Shown here: in pieces, positions 1 to 8,251 of the stretch
Numbering within the stretch: position 1 is the stretch's first letter
Layout of the letters: every line of letters begins with the position of its first letter
Origin: Cladosporium sp. IMV 00045
Lineage: Eukaryota; Ascomycota; Dothideomycetes; Cladosporiales; Cladosporiaceae
Assembly (NCBI GenBank): GCA_001931905.2
Contig: MSJI02000277.1
Span: forward strand, 1-20,534
Length of the DNA stretch: 20,534 nt
Reading direction: 5' to 3'
Made by a program: the position numbers and the translations under genes
The notes under the pieces: generated by a model
What the model was told of the DNA's origin: nothing
The model's database searches: none
Seen by the model: the letters and a program-made list of their open reading frames with translations, nothing else

Positions 1-542
1 TTTCTCGCTTTGTCGTATGCCGCTGCCTCTGTCAGGCCGCCCTTCTTCATCAACCAGTATTGTCTCTGCACGACCGACTCGCCGTTCAAGGGTCTATTCG
101 CTTGAGTCTTCTGCTTGGCTGTCCATGCATCAATAGCCTCCTCTGCAATCCTCTTGGCCTGACTGCGATTCTTCACATCCTTGGGCCAGACATCCTTCTC
201 TTCAGGTCTGCAGAGCGCATGGCTCCAGTCCCAGCGCTGATAGTCTTTGCCGTCCTCTTCCAGAATCACTCTGGGCTTCGCCAGCTCCCAAGGGTGGTCG
301 TTGAAGTACTCCCATCGTAATCTGTCCTCCTCGTAGGAAATCTTGATCGGGGTGAACATTTTGGAGGATTTCTTGCCGGCTTTCTGAGAACCGCGCTGCA
401 TAGCCGGGCGGACAAGGCGAGCTCCTGGTGGAATCTTGCCAACGACATCGTACCATGGAGGCGGCGTACCCAGGCGCTTTGCCTCGATGAGTCGTGATGC
501 GTGCTGGTGCACGCGCTGTGCGGAAAGATCGAGGCGGCCCAT
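1..542 (-). CDS. RSM25: Mitochondrial small-subunit ribosomal protein mS23 (Rsm25 family), 3' end outside window
   Basis: This is a structural protein of the fungal mitochondrial ribosome small subunit (mS23, called S25/Rsm25 in fungi), acting in the mitochondrial matrix. Reading the minus strand from an ATG at 542-540 gives 180 codons without a stop before the window edge. The N terminus MGRLDLSAQRVHQHASRL is followed by the family's PPPWYDVVGKIPPGARLVRP block (about residues 28-47), then FTPIKISYEEDRLRWEYFNDHPWELAKPRV (about 62-92) and ESVVQRQYWLMKKG near the edge. These match the Rsm25 pattern of WYDVV, IPP, DHPWELA and ESVVQRQ as I recall it. No intron is seen. The gene is divergent from a PPR gene also likely to be mitochondrial. 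The C terminus is missing only because the window ends. Family assignment is from recalled motifs, not a search. Confidence 0.88.
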   Translation of the reverse strand, partial: MGRLDLSAQRVHQHASRLIEAKRLGTPPPWYDVVGKIPPGARLVRPAMQRGSQKAGKKSSKMFTPIKISYEEDRLRWEYFNDHPWELAKPRVILEEDGKDYQRWDWSHALCRPEEKDVWPKDVKNRSQAKRIAEEAIDAWTAKQKTQANRPLNGESVVQRQYWLMKKGGLTEAAAYDKAR

Positions 543-937
543 TGGAAATGCGTGTGATGAAAGTCGAGGAGCGAGTCGTCAAGGGCGGGCGTGGATGCGG
601 TCGCTGCGAGGAGCGCAGAGCTCGTCTGAATGTGAATTCTCCAGGTGATGTGTCGCGATCGAACTCTTTTCCTCCAACCTCTTGCTCTGTGCCGTTCCAC
701 CCTGCTGCTTGCCTGTCTTGGGGCGATGGACATCAATTCTCGGGGGTTTGGCTGCGGCGAAAGACCTCCGAGAGACAGAGCTTGGCGCGCATCCCAGGCC
801 GACTTTCGCGTGGGAGGAAGCGACAGGCATTGGAGAAGTTCAAATAGTTATCAAAATTCATACGACAGACATTTGACGGCCATCGAACATGTGCGTGTCA
901 GGCAGATGAATTGTATGAGCACAATGTTCGGTGCTTC
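543..937. promoter_or_regulatory. Divergent intergenic region between mS23 and the PPR gene
   Basis: These 395 bases separate the two start codons and must hold both promoters and 5' leaders. Open frames cross it on both strands but none has a recognisable protein family. I saw no convincing TATA box or known operator. The plus-strand frame of the PPR gene extends upstream to a TTG at 911 but has no ATG before 938. Confidence 0.6.
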
Positions 938-3010
938 ATGTCAATACTCGGCACTCTCTCGAGACGGCACTCCTCTGTCCCCTCAAAGTCGATAAATGCC
1001 TGCTCCCGAATCGCCAACGACCTTCCGTTCCTGTTCAACTCATCATCCAGAACAGGTGGCGGCAGACGGATACCGAGCCCTCGAAGAAGTCGTTGCGAAA
1101 CTACCGTCCGCGCTCGGAAAGACGACACATCAGCCTTGGAAGATGCATTCATAGGATCGTTGGTGGCTGCGGGCCAATGTCGCCAGCACAAGGCGAATTT
1201 ATCTGGAAGATGGCAACAAAACACGAGGGGATGGAGGCCGGCCTCAGAACAGAGGAAGGGAGAATATGGCGGCAGACGCTTCCTGTCTACAAGTCACTCG
1301 CGACGACAGAACGAGCTGACAGCTGAAGAACTCGAGGATAACGAGCCAGCAAAGCTCCCTCCTCCTGAGATTACCAAGGAAGAATACAAAGATATGGTGA
1401 ACACCTATGGCTTGCCATCGGATATGTGGGAAAGTGCGGCGTTCACATTAAAAAGCAGGCGCAGGAAGAAAGAACGGCAGACATACTCTCTCGCGCCACG
1501 ATTAGTTGTTACGCCTGAGGAGGAAGACAGTTATCCTTACAAAAAGCGGGTTGTTCTTGAGCCCGTGGACGAGCGGCATGATCGTCAACTCGCAAAGCTT
1601 CGTCGTCTTCTGTCGCGATCTCTAGGTACAGTCTCACACGATTCCATCTGGAGGGCGTTCCAGAAACTACAGACTCCGCGGCTACGATATATGGACGACC
1701 GAATGATCCGATCAGTTCTTGGCCAATTGACCTGGACGGAGTATAAGGACGACGATGTCGCGCGACACCGCTACTTCACGTTGCTCGAAGAATGCGTAGG
1801 CGAGCAGATACCGCTCAGTGAGACGGAATGGACTGCAGCAGTACAATTTGCTGGTCACGCAGTCAAAGACCGGACGAATCAACAAGTCAAAGACGCAGTT
1901 GAGCTCTGGTTGAGAATGGAGGAACACGGCGTGCAAGCGAACAATGTCACCTTCAACACTTTGTTCTATGTCGCGGTCAAGGCCGGGCGCTTTGCCCTGG
2001 CTGACACCCTTTACAAGGAGCTGAAATCGCGCGGCATGGAGCTTGACAGATACTTCCGCATCAGTATGATTTACTACGCGGGCATGCGAGGCGATGGCGA
2101 CGCGGTCAGAAAAGCATTCAATGAGCTGGTCAATGCCAGCGAGATCGTTGACACTGCTGTCATGAACTGTGTCATCCTGTCTTTCATTCGGTCGGGAGAG
2201 GCAGCAGCTGCAGACAATGTGTTTTGCAAGATGAAGGCGCTCCACCAAGAGAAGTTTGGAACCAAAGGACCTGGCGACTGGAGGGGACAGCGGAAGTTTG
2301 CCAAGTTACTGAACAGGACCGGTAGTCAGCTTCGAGAAGAGCGGGAAGCTCACCAGGAGTCGTTCTTTGGCACAGCTTTCTCTGGCGATGACCGGCGGGA
2401 GGCGATCCAGAAAGTCAGTCCCATTGCACCCAATGCAAGGACGTACAGGATCCTTCTCCGCTACTACACTCGCGTGTCGGGCGAGCTAAATCGTGTCCGG
2501 GAGCTTCTGGGAGAGTGCAAGGAGCGAGGATTTCACGTGCATGGCAGCGTCTACGTCAACATTTTCACCGCCTTCATCATCCACGGCGGTTACGCCTCTT
2601 CGGATTGGAAACCAAGCGTTCTCGAGTCGTTCTGGAATCAGTTGCTCGAAGCTACAACTGCCCCACATGCTGGTTACTGGCTAACTGACGGAGATGAGGG
2701 AACGCAGGTCCTCCATTTTGACGTCGATAAACCTCGAGATGACGCTGAGGCTTTCAATGGCCCGGAGGGTTCGATGGAGATTGAGGATGCGGACGATTCA
2801 GGCCGCAACCCGGTATCGGATGAAGACAAGGCTCCGTACTTCACGAGAAGCTTAGTGGCCACAATCATTCGCGCTTTCCATCGCTGCATGGGCACGCCTC
2901 GGATGCTCGAGGTCTGGGAAGAGATTCAATCGCGGTGGCAGGATCGTTCGACCGAAGACCATGAGATGATAGAAGCCATGATCCGGTATCTGCGAGAGTT
3001 CGACTTGTAG
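938..3010 (+). CDS. Pentatricopeptide repeat (PPR) protein, probably mitochondrial
   Basis: This is an intronless 690-residue protein. The frame opens earlier at a TTG (911), but the first ATG is at 938, giving MSILGTLSRRHSSVPSK. That N terminus is rich in Arg and Ser and nearly free of acidic residues, as expected for a mitochondrial presequence. Helical-pair repeats with PPR character lie at about residues 333-440 (NNVTFNTLFYVAVKAGRFALA, then LYKELKSRGMELDRYFRISM) and about 498-551 (PNARTYRILLRYYTRVSGELN). An EYKDMVNTYGLPSDMWESAAF block near residue 150 recalls fungal mitochondrial PPR proteins. An acidic linker (EIEDADDSGR) precedes the C-terminal helices. PPR proteins bind specific organellar RNAs, so a role in mitochondrial mRNA stability or translation is inferred. 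The target RNA cannot be told. I cannot assign a named orthologue. It is divergent from the mitoribosomal gene mS23. Confidence 0.8.
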   Translation: MSILGTLSRRHSSVPSKSINACSRIANDLPFLFNSSSRTGGGRRIPSPRRSRCETTVRARKDDTSALEDAFIGSLVAAGQCRQHKANLSGRWQQNTRGWRPASEQRKGEYGGRRFLSTSHSRRQNELTAEELEDNEPAKLPPPEITKEEYKDMVNTYGLPSDMWESAAFTLKSRRRKKERQTYSLAPRLVVTPEEEDSYPYKKRVVLEPVDERHDRQLAKLRRLLSRSLGTVSHDSIWRAFQKLQTPRLRYMDDRMIRSVLGQLTWTEYKDDDVARHRYFTLLEECVGEQIPLSETEWTAAVQFAGHAVKDRTNQQVKDAVELWLRMEEHGVQANNVTFNTLFYVAVKAGRFALADTLYKELKSRGMELDRYFRISMIYYAGMRGDGDAVRKAFNELVNASEIVDTAVMNCVILSFIRSGEAAAADNVFCKMKALHQEKFGTKGPGDWRGQRKFAKLLNRTGSQLREEREAHQESFFGTAFSGDDRREAIQKVSPIAPNARTYRILLRYYTRVSGELNRVRELLGECKERGFHVHGSVYVNIFTAFIIHGGYASSDWKPSVLESFWNQLLEATTAPHAGYWLTDGDEGTQVLHFDVDKPRDDAEAFNGPEGSMEIEDADDSGRNPVSDEDKAPYFTRSLVATIIRAFHRCMGTPRMLEVWEEIQSRWQDRSTEDHEMIEAMIRYLREFDL

Positions 3011-3396
3011 CGACCCAAGCAATTTCTTGTTGAGCATTTTAATGATATCCCGTGTACTTTATTTCCGTCTTAAATATTTGTAAAATAGAAACCATCCAAG
3101 TTTAAAAGGCATTCGACATCGTTGGACCCCTCCTTTCTTCACTACGGTAAATTTATTTTAACACAATTCGGCAAGCGACAAGCGCCAAAACGCCGATCCA
3201 ACCGCCATCTCCACATCGAACGCGGCCTCGTTCTAGATTTATTTAACCACGCGCACGCCCCGGTGACTCGACCATGTCCCGCGAGCAATAAATGCATGCG
3301 ACAACTCGTCAGCTTCACTGCTTGACGAACGTCTTCAGACACACCCAGCCGCGCATCTTTTCGAAAACCTCACCCTCCCGCCGTCTCCTCTCCACA
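3011..3396. promoter_or_regulatory. PPR 3' region and guanylate kinase promoter
   Basis: These 386 bases lie between two plus-strand genes. The first part is AT-rich (AAATATTTGTAAAATAG near 3072-3088) and fits a 3' end and polyadenylation region. The second part has a TAGATTTATTTAACC stretch near 3234-3248 and a pyrimidine-rich leader just before the GUK1 ATG. No other gene is supported here. Confidence 0.5.
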
Positions 3397-4132
3397 ATGG
3401 CTTCCACAGGTACTGCTCCCCCTCTCTTGCGCAAAGAAACTGCGTAAACAAACCCACCCAAATCGCAACAACTCTCTAACAAACACCCCAAAGACACCCG
3501 CCCCATCGTCGTCTCCGGCCCCTCCGGCGCCGGCAAATCCACCCTCCTCAAGCGCCTCTTCGCCGAATACCCCGAGCGCTACGGCTTCAGCATCTCGCAC
3601 ACGACCCGCGGCCCGCGCGCCGGCGAGGAGAACGGTCGCGAATACCACTTTGTGACCCGGGAGGATTTCACAAAACTCGTTGAGACCAATGGCTTCATTG
3701 AGCACGCGCAGTTTGGTAGCAATTTGTACGGTACGAGCGTGCAGGCTGTTAAGGATGTGAGGGAGAAGGGCAGGACGTGTATTTTGGATATTGAGATGGA
3801 GGTGAGTTCTTGTCTTGAGAGGGGCTGAGGGAAATACTCGCGGACCAGTGCGCTGACGACGAGGCCATTTGCAGGGTGTCAAGCAAGTCAAGAAGACGGA
3901 TCTGAACGCTCGCTTCCTCTTCCTGCAGCCGCCTTCGGTGGAGATTCTGGAGCAGAGGCTGAGAGGACGTGCTTCGGACAGCGAGGAGGCGATTCTCGCT
4001 CGTCTCAAGCAGGCCGAGCATGAGATTGAGTTCTCCAAGACGCCGGGCGTGCATGATAAGATTATCGTCAATGATGATCTGGAGAAGGCTTGGGTTGAGT
4101 TCAAGGCTTTCTGCGCGCCGGAGACTGCTTGA
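3397..4132 (+). CDS. GUK1: Guanylate kinase, three exons
   Basis: This enzyme converts GMP and ATP to GDP and ADP in the cytosol and is essential for guanine nucleotide supply. The spliced model has exons 3397-3409, 3494-3801 and 3875-4132, giving 192 residues, close to the usual length of eukaryotic GUK. Intron 1 (3410-3493) starts GTACTG and ends AAAG after a CTAAC branch site. Intron 2 (3802-3874) starts GTGAGT and ends GCAG. The first exon codes for only four residues plus one base. The P-loop GPSGAGKST is at residues 13-21. The GMP-binding stretch [21 protein letters not shown] follows at about 37-57. Then come the [15 protein letters not shown] segment and the lid-region sequence [17 protein letters not shown]. 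Both splice phases were checked and keep the frame. It converges on the GNAT gene. Confidence 0.95.
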
Positions 4133-4242
4133 GTGAGAGGAGCTTGAGATCGCACCGGGATGGTAGCGGGTATACATCTTCAAAAGGGGTTGCAAAGGGC
4201 ATACAAAGTACAGGGAGAACTCGGGGAAAATGGCACACACGG

Positions 4243-5154
4243 TCAGAGAGAGGTCAGAGCGGCGTTCGCGGGTGCGAGAAAGACAACGAAAGAGCACAAC
4301 AGACCTCGGTGTGCGTTTCTCAGAACCATCCCGTCATAGTGAACCCTAACGCTCTGCCAGCAGCATAGATATCCTACATAGATGAAGAACATCTGGCATC
4401 CGACACCGACCCGCCAGGAAACCAGCCCAATGCAATTTACCCCTCGGGAACTCTTTGCCTTCCTCAGCATATATATCAGAACATACTCTCCACCCAGCAA
4501 CTCAATGCTCCCGAGCTCCTCAAATCCAGCATTCAGATACAGTTTCTTCCCGGCTGATGTTGCCTCCAGATATACGTCCTGGCCATGCTGATCTGCTATT
4601 CTACAGATCTCTTTCAGAAGCGATGTCGCGACTCCACGCCGCTGGTGATCCGGATGTACGGCCATGGCTGGGACATCTACCTCTCAAGTCAATTCACATC
4701 GGAATCAACATCAAACATCATGAACCAACACAAGGGCAAAGTACTTACACCAAACATCCCTCCTGCCCCCCAAATACTTCTCCCTCCCCACCTCCTTCGC
4801 CCACTCCGCCTCCGCAAGCAACTCCTTATTCACAAATTCCGAGACCTGTCCACTTCCCTCTTCCACCGCACGATTATACACCTCAGGCTCGTACACCCCT
4901 GTAACCCCAACAACCTCCCCCCTTCCATCGATCGCTTTGAACCAGTGCTTCCCCTCTCCGGTTATGCGGCGTCTGTTGCGCTCTGTTCGCCAGGCGAGGT
5001 ATGCGATCTCTTGTTGTGCTGTTGAGAGGCTGCTACTGTCTTCGTCTTGGGGGAGGAAAATGTTGAAGAGCTTGTCGTTGGCGTAGGCTGCGAGGCCGAT
5101 TTTCGTTAGGGTGAAGGCATCGGTTGGCGTTGCGGGGGTGATGGTTATGGACAT
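4243..5154 (-). CDS. GNAT-family N-acetyltransferase, two exons
   Basis: This is a GCN5-related acetyltransferase of unknown substrate. Exon 1 (5154-4749) and exon 2 (4667-4243) flank an intron at 4668-4748 with a GTAAGT donor and CCCAG acceptor. The joined product is 276 residues. Exon 1 holds the N-terminal fold (ITPATPTDAFTLTKIGLAAY, then the strand KAIDGRGEVVGVTGVYE). The acetyl-CoA motif A, MAVHPDHQRRGVATSLL, begins right after the splice at about residue 137. The closing strand EELGSIELLGGEYVLIYML follows, which normally ends such proteins. An in-frame ATG at 5271 would add 39 residues; I prefer 5154 because the GNAT fold begins there. About 70 residues after YMLRKA are unlike the family (see findings), so the 3' end is less certain than the rest. 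Confidence 0.82.
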
Positions 5155-5900
5155 TTCGATTGAACGATAGCACTTCGATCTTTGTTCTATGATGGAATGA
5201 GGATCAAAGGCATCTTTTGTCAGAATGCGTTTCAGCTGCAGTGCTGCTTCATTTGGATAACACCAAATCATCGGTACGCGTGAGAGGATTCATCTAATGA
5301 CGAGGCGACCAATCCATGAGACCTAGCTAGACGGCTGCCAGTTCTGCAAGAGCTACGTAGCTCGTGTAGCTCGCATGGGTGCCACAACGTCTACATGCGG
5401 TTCAAATGCGGTCTAAACCCGTCTCATGGAAGACTGTTGCGTGTGTAGGAATGGAACGGTGAGGGGGCCATCTAGGACCGTGGCATACCTGTCGACTGAA
5501 TCTGCTTGAAACTGGCTATATTGAAAGGGCTGAGCTGATCGTCTTCTATCGATCTCCACGGTTCGCTGGGGAGTTTATGGTTGGAGGAACTTGTCAGGCT
5601 ACAAAGTACCTGTGATATGAAGTATCAATCTCAAGTCGATCGAATAGTTGTGATTCATGCCTCGCGAATCCGGTTGCGAGCTATTCTGACCCTACATGAT
5701 CCTACATGCATATACATGTACGTATCTTTGTACTTGAGGTATTCCCGTTTGTTGCCATTGAGGGGTAGCGTCAGCACAACAAACATCAATATCTATATCA
5801 GCTGCGTATGAAAGCAGCTTTTCGCCATAAAAGCTGTTCGTCGTAATACACCGTTTTCTCAGCGATTTCGTAGCCAGGTATTCAGCAGCGCCAAAGAACG
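5155..5900. promoter_or_regulatory. Divergent promoter region between GNAT and alpha/beta hydrolase
   Basis: This 746-base gap holds no supportable gene. It contains a perfect 14-base palindrome (GAGCTACGTAGCTC, 5350-5363), an 11-base imperfect tandem repeat with two CGG triplets eight bases apart (5395-5416), and a 10-base direct repeat CCTACATGAT/CCTACATGCA (5691-5710). Any of these could be regulatory, but none is proven from sequence alone. Confidence 0.5.
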
Positions 5901-6797
5901 ATGCCAGAGCTTGACGTGCCTGGAGCAATTCTCCACTATGAAGCTATTGGCAGCGGCCCAGTCCTTCTCTGTATCCATGGAGGAGATGGATCTGGTGAGA
6001 TTTGGAGGCGTATGAGTGCAGATCTCAAAGACCGCTTTACCGTGGTGTTCTACGATCGTACGTAAACACCAGAGCGAATCAAGTAAACGGCGGTCCGAGC
6101 CAGCAAGCTAACACTTTTCCTCATTAACCAAGGACGAGGTTTCTCCCAAAGCTACCTGGTCGGCGCCCAAGACTACGCTCACCGGCTCGAAACAGACGCC
6201 GACGACGGAGCCCATCTAATCAACCACATCTCCCCCAACGCACCCGCCACAGTCATAGGCAACAGTTCCGGCGCAATCGTATCCCTCAAACTCCTCGCCC
6301 GTCACCCAGAATCCATCCGCACCGTCCTGTCATACGAGCCACCAGCATCTTACTTCCTTCCAGACGCCGAAGAACTGAAAAACGTTGGCCAGGAAATCTA
6401 CGACATCTACCGCGCCTCCGGCCTCCAGCCTGCTTTCGAGCGGTTCATGGACCTCGTCAAAGCCGACCAGGGGATGCAGTTGGCCATGACGCATATGCGG
6501 ACGGACGATATTGCCAGGAACTATAATACGATGTATTGGATGGAGCGCGAGCTGCTTTACTACCCGAATGCGATTTATGATGTCGATGCGGAGCTGAGAC
6601 CATGTAAGGACAAGCTGGTTCTTGTTAATGGAGAGTTGTCGAATGAGGATGCGTATCAGGTTCGTGCGAATGTGGCGCTGGCGGGGATTTTGGGGTTGGA
6701 GGTTGCGATCCTTCCGGGCGGGCATGTCGGGCATGCGAGCCATCCGAAGGAGTTTGCTGAGAGGTTGGTGGAGGTTTTGAGCGCGAAAGGTGGTTAG
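5901..6797 (+). CDS. Alpha/beta hydrolase, two exons
   Basis: This is a 273-residue alpha/beta-hydrolase-fold protein, probably cytosolic because no signal peptide is seen. Exon 1 (5901-6057) and exon 2 (6133-6797) are separated by an intron (6058-6132) with GTACGT donor and CCAAG acceptor. The join restores the conserved FYDRRGFSQS turn. The oxyanion-loop motif HGGDGSG is at residues 26-32. The nucleophile elbow is G-N-S-S-G at 95-99, with Ser97 as the likely nucleophile. The catalytic histidine is in PGGHVGHASHP near residues 247-257 (His250 or His253). The acid is not obvious: the usual place after the sixth strand reads LVLVNGELSNED, so Glu or Asp there may serve. Substrate is unknown. 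It converges on the HhH gene with 162 bases between stop codons. Confidence 0.85.
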
Positions 6798-6959
6798 CTT
6801 AGGTGCTTGCTGATCCACAGATTGCTCTTATTCCGTTGCTGGACTCCGCTGAATGTTCCCAGGTCCTTTGACGAGCTCGCACGCAAGGTCGTGGACTTCG
6901 ACTTCGTGATCGCTTCGAAGACTAAGGCTATCTCAGAGTAGCGTACGGAAGGCATGCTC

Positions 6960-7834
6960 TCACGATGTAGCTTGCGATTTTTGTCGGCTGGAGGATCTCG
7001 TAGCTCGTTGTGGTGCTGGTGAAGCAGATCCTCTCTGCTTCTTTGAAGCCTTTTCCTTTGAGGTCTCATCGTTTGCCGCAGATGTTGCACTGGCTTTTCG
7101 CTTCCGGTGTGCTGGTCTTTCAGCAGTGTCGGTTTCTGCCTTCGCCTTGGGTGAGCTTTTGGTCTCACTCAGTTGAGCATCCTCCTCTCCTAGTACATAG
7201 GCGACCTTCTCAATGTCAATCGCTGCTCTGCTGATCCGATTTCTCAGTTCGTCGACTTTTGCCACAAGCTCCTTGTATTCCTTAAGTGAGTACTTGATCT
7301 TCCGATCCCAGCGGCTCCCGGATTTGTCTTCCCAGAAAGCCCAGCGGAATAGCTCGTCAGAGAAAAATGGCAGTGCTTCCGGGTTGCTCGTGGATAGTAG
7401 CAAAGCTGCAGTCGCTGGGCCAATACCTTTCAGCTTTGTGAGGATACTGAGACTGTCGTTCACAGAGTCCGCTGAGAAACCTGCTGTGGTTGTCTCTTCC
7501 ACGAACTCCTCGCTATTCTGCTGTACGAGACCTTTGAGCGAAGGTCGAAATGTTCCATGAGATCTGATTCGCATCAAGTCAGCGTCAAGATCACCATGTT
7601 ATCTGGAGTCCGAATGGGAGACACTGACAGCTTCCAATCTACCAGCGTGGCAACTTCGTCCTTGGTCAGATACGCTTTGCCTCCGGCTTCTCTTTCTCGC
7701 AGGCGTGCAGGTAATATTGACAGGCGCTGTGCATCAAGGTCCGCGAGCTTCGAAGGGACAGTCTCTGGGTACCGTGACAATATCTCGTCGAAATCATCTT
7801 TGGAAATGAGCTCGAAGGTCAGATAGTTGCCCAT
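6960..7834 (-). CDS. Conserved fungal protein with helix-hairpin-helix motif and basic tail, two exons
   Basis: The model joins exon 1 (7834-7629) to exon 2 (7563-6960), removing an intron at 7564-7628 (GTCAGT donor, CTGAC branch, ATCAG acceptor), for 269 residues. The start is the first ATG in frame; the frame runs upstream only to a TTG. The core has DDFDEILSRYPETVPSKLADLD (about 13-34), LVDWKLSHGTFRPSLKGLV (about 64-82) across the splice, a helix-hairpin-helix LKGIGPATAALLLS (113-126) and FFSDELFRWAFWED (about 135-148). This layout recalls a conserved fungal family of unknown function. The last 80 residues are Lys/Arg/Ser/Ala-rich with KRK and KKQR clusters, fitting nuclear localisation. 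HhH motifs often contact DNA non-specifically, so a nucleic-acid role is inferred. No catalytic residues of a DNA glycosylase are evident. Confidence 0.8.
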
Positions 7835-8251
7835 GTTGATGTAGTGAACGCAGTAGCGCTGCAATTATCTTTGGAGCAGCAGTCACCGTATAAGCGAGAC
7901 AAATGTGTTGTATAATGGTGATAATATGTCAGCAAAGTAAATGTATGGCGCACCTTCGTTGTTGCTGACCCTCCAACGCGATCCCGCCCTCCCGCGTTCG
8001 ACGCAGCACCACTTCCAACGTTCTTTAAACTTCCACCACAACCTCTCGCCACTTTTCCTTCATCTACAACCACATCCGCGCTTTTTTCCATATGTAGTTC
8101 TCACAGCTGACAGGCCCTCGGCTTTTAGTACAGCACGATGAGTATTGGCCGTCCAACGCTGGATCACATCTCCTGACTTCTTGTTCGAACACTGCTTACC
8201 ACTTTCACTCTGATACTGCAACTCAGAACCGACACTTGACGCACAAAAGCC
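7835..8251. promoter_or_regulatory. Divergent promoter region between HhH gene and coiled-coil gene
   Basis: These 417 bases separate two start codons. A minus-strand frame (8091-7819) overlaps the first codons of the HhH gene but codes for a low-complexity Gly/Ala/Val sequence without a recognisable domain, so I do not call it a gene. A CT-rich stretch (about 8020-8075) lies in the probable upstream region of the coiled-coil gene. Confidence 0.5.

Noticed and set aside
202..736. Minus-strand open frames overlapping mS23
   Set aside because: They run in other frames than the mS23 reading frame that matches the family, so they are shadows.
911..937. Upstream extension of the PPR frame to a TTG
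   Set aside because: The frame has no ATG before 938. TTG starts are rare in fungal nuclear genes and the 938 start gives a sound mitochondrial presequence.
5272..5928. Small frames (5581-5811 plus, 5928-5692 minus) in the GNAT/hydrolase gap
   Set aside because: They have no domain or coding bias I can see, and the minus one overlaps the hydrolase start region.
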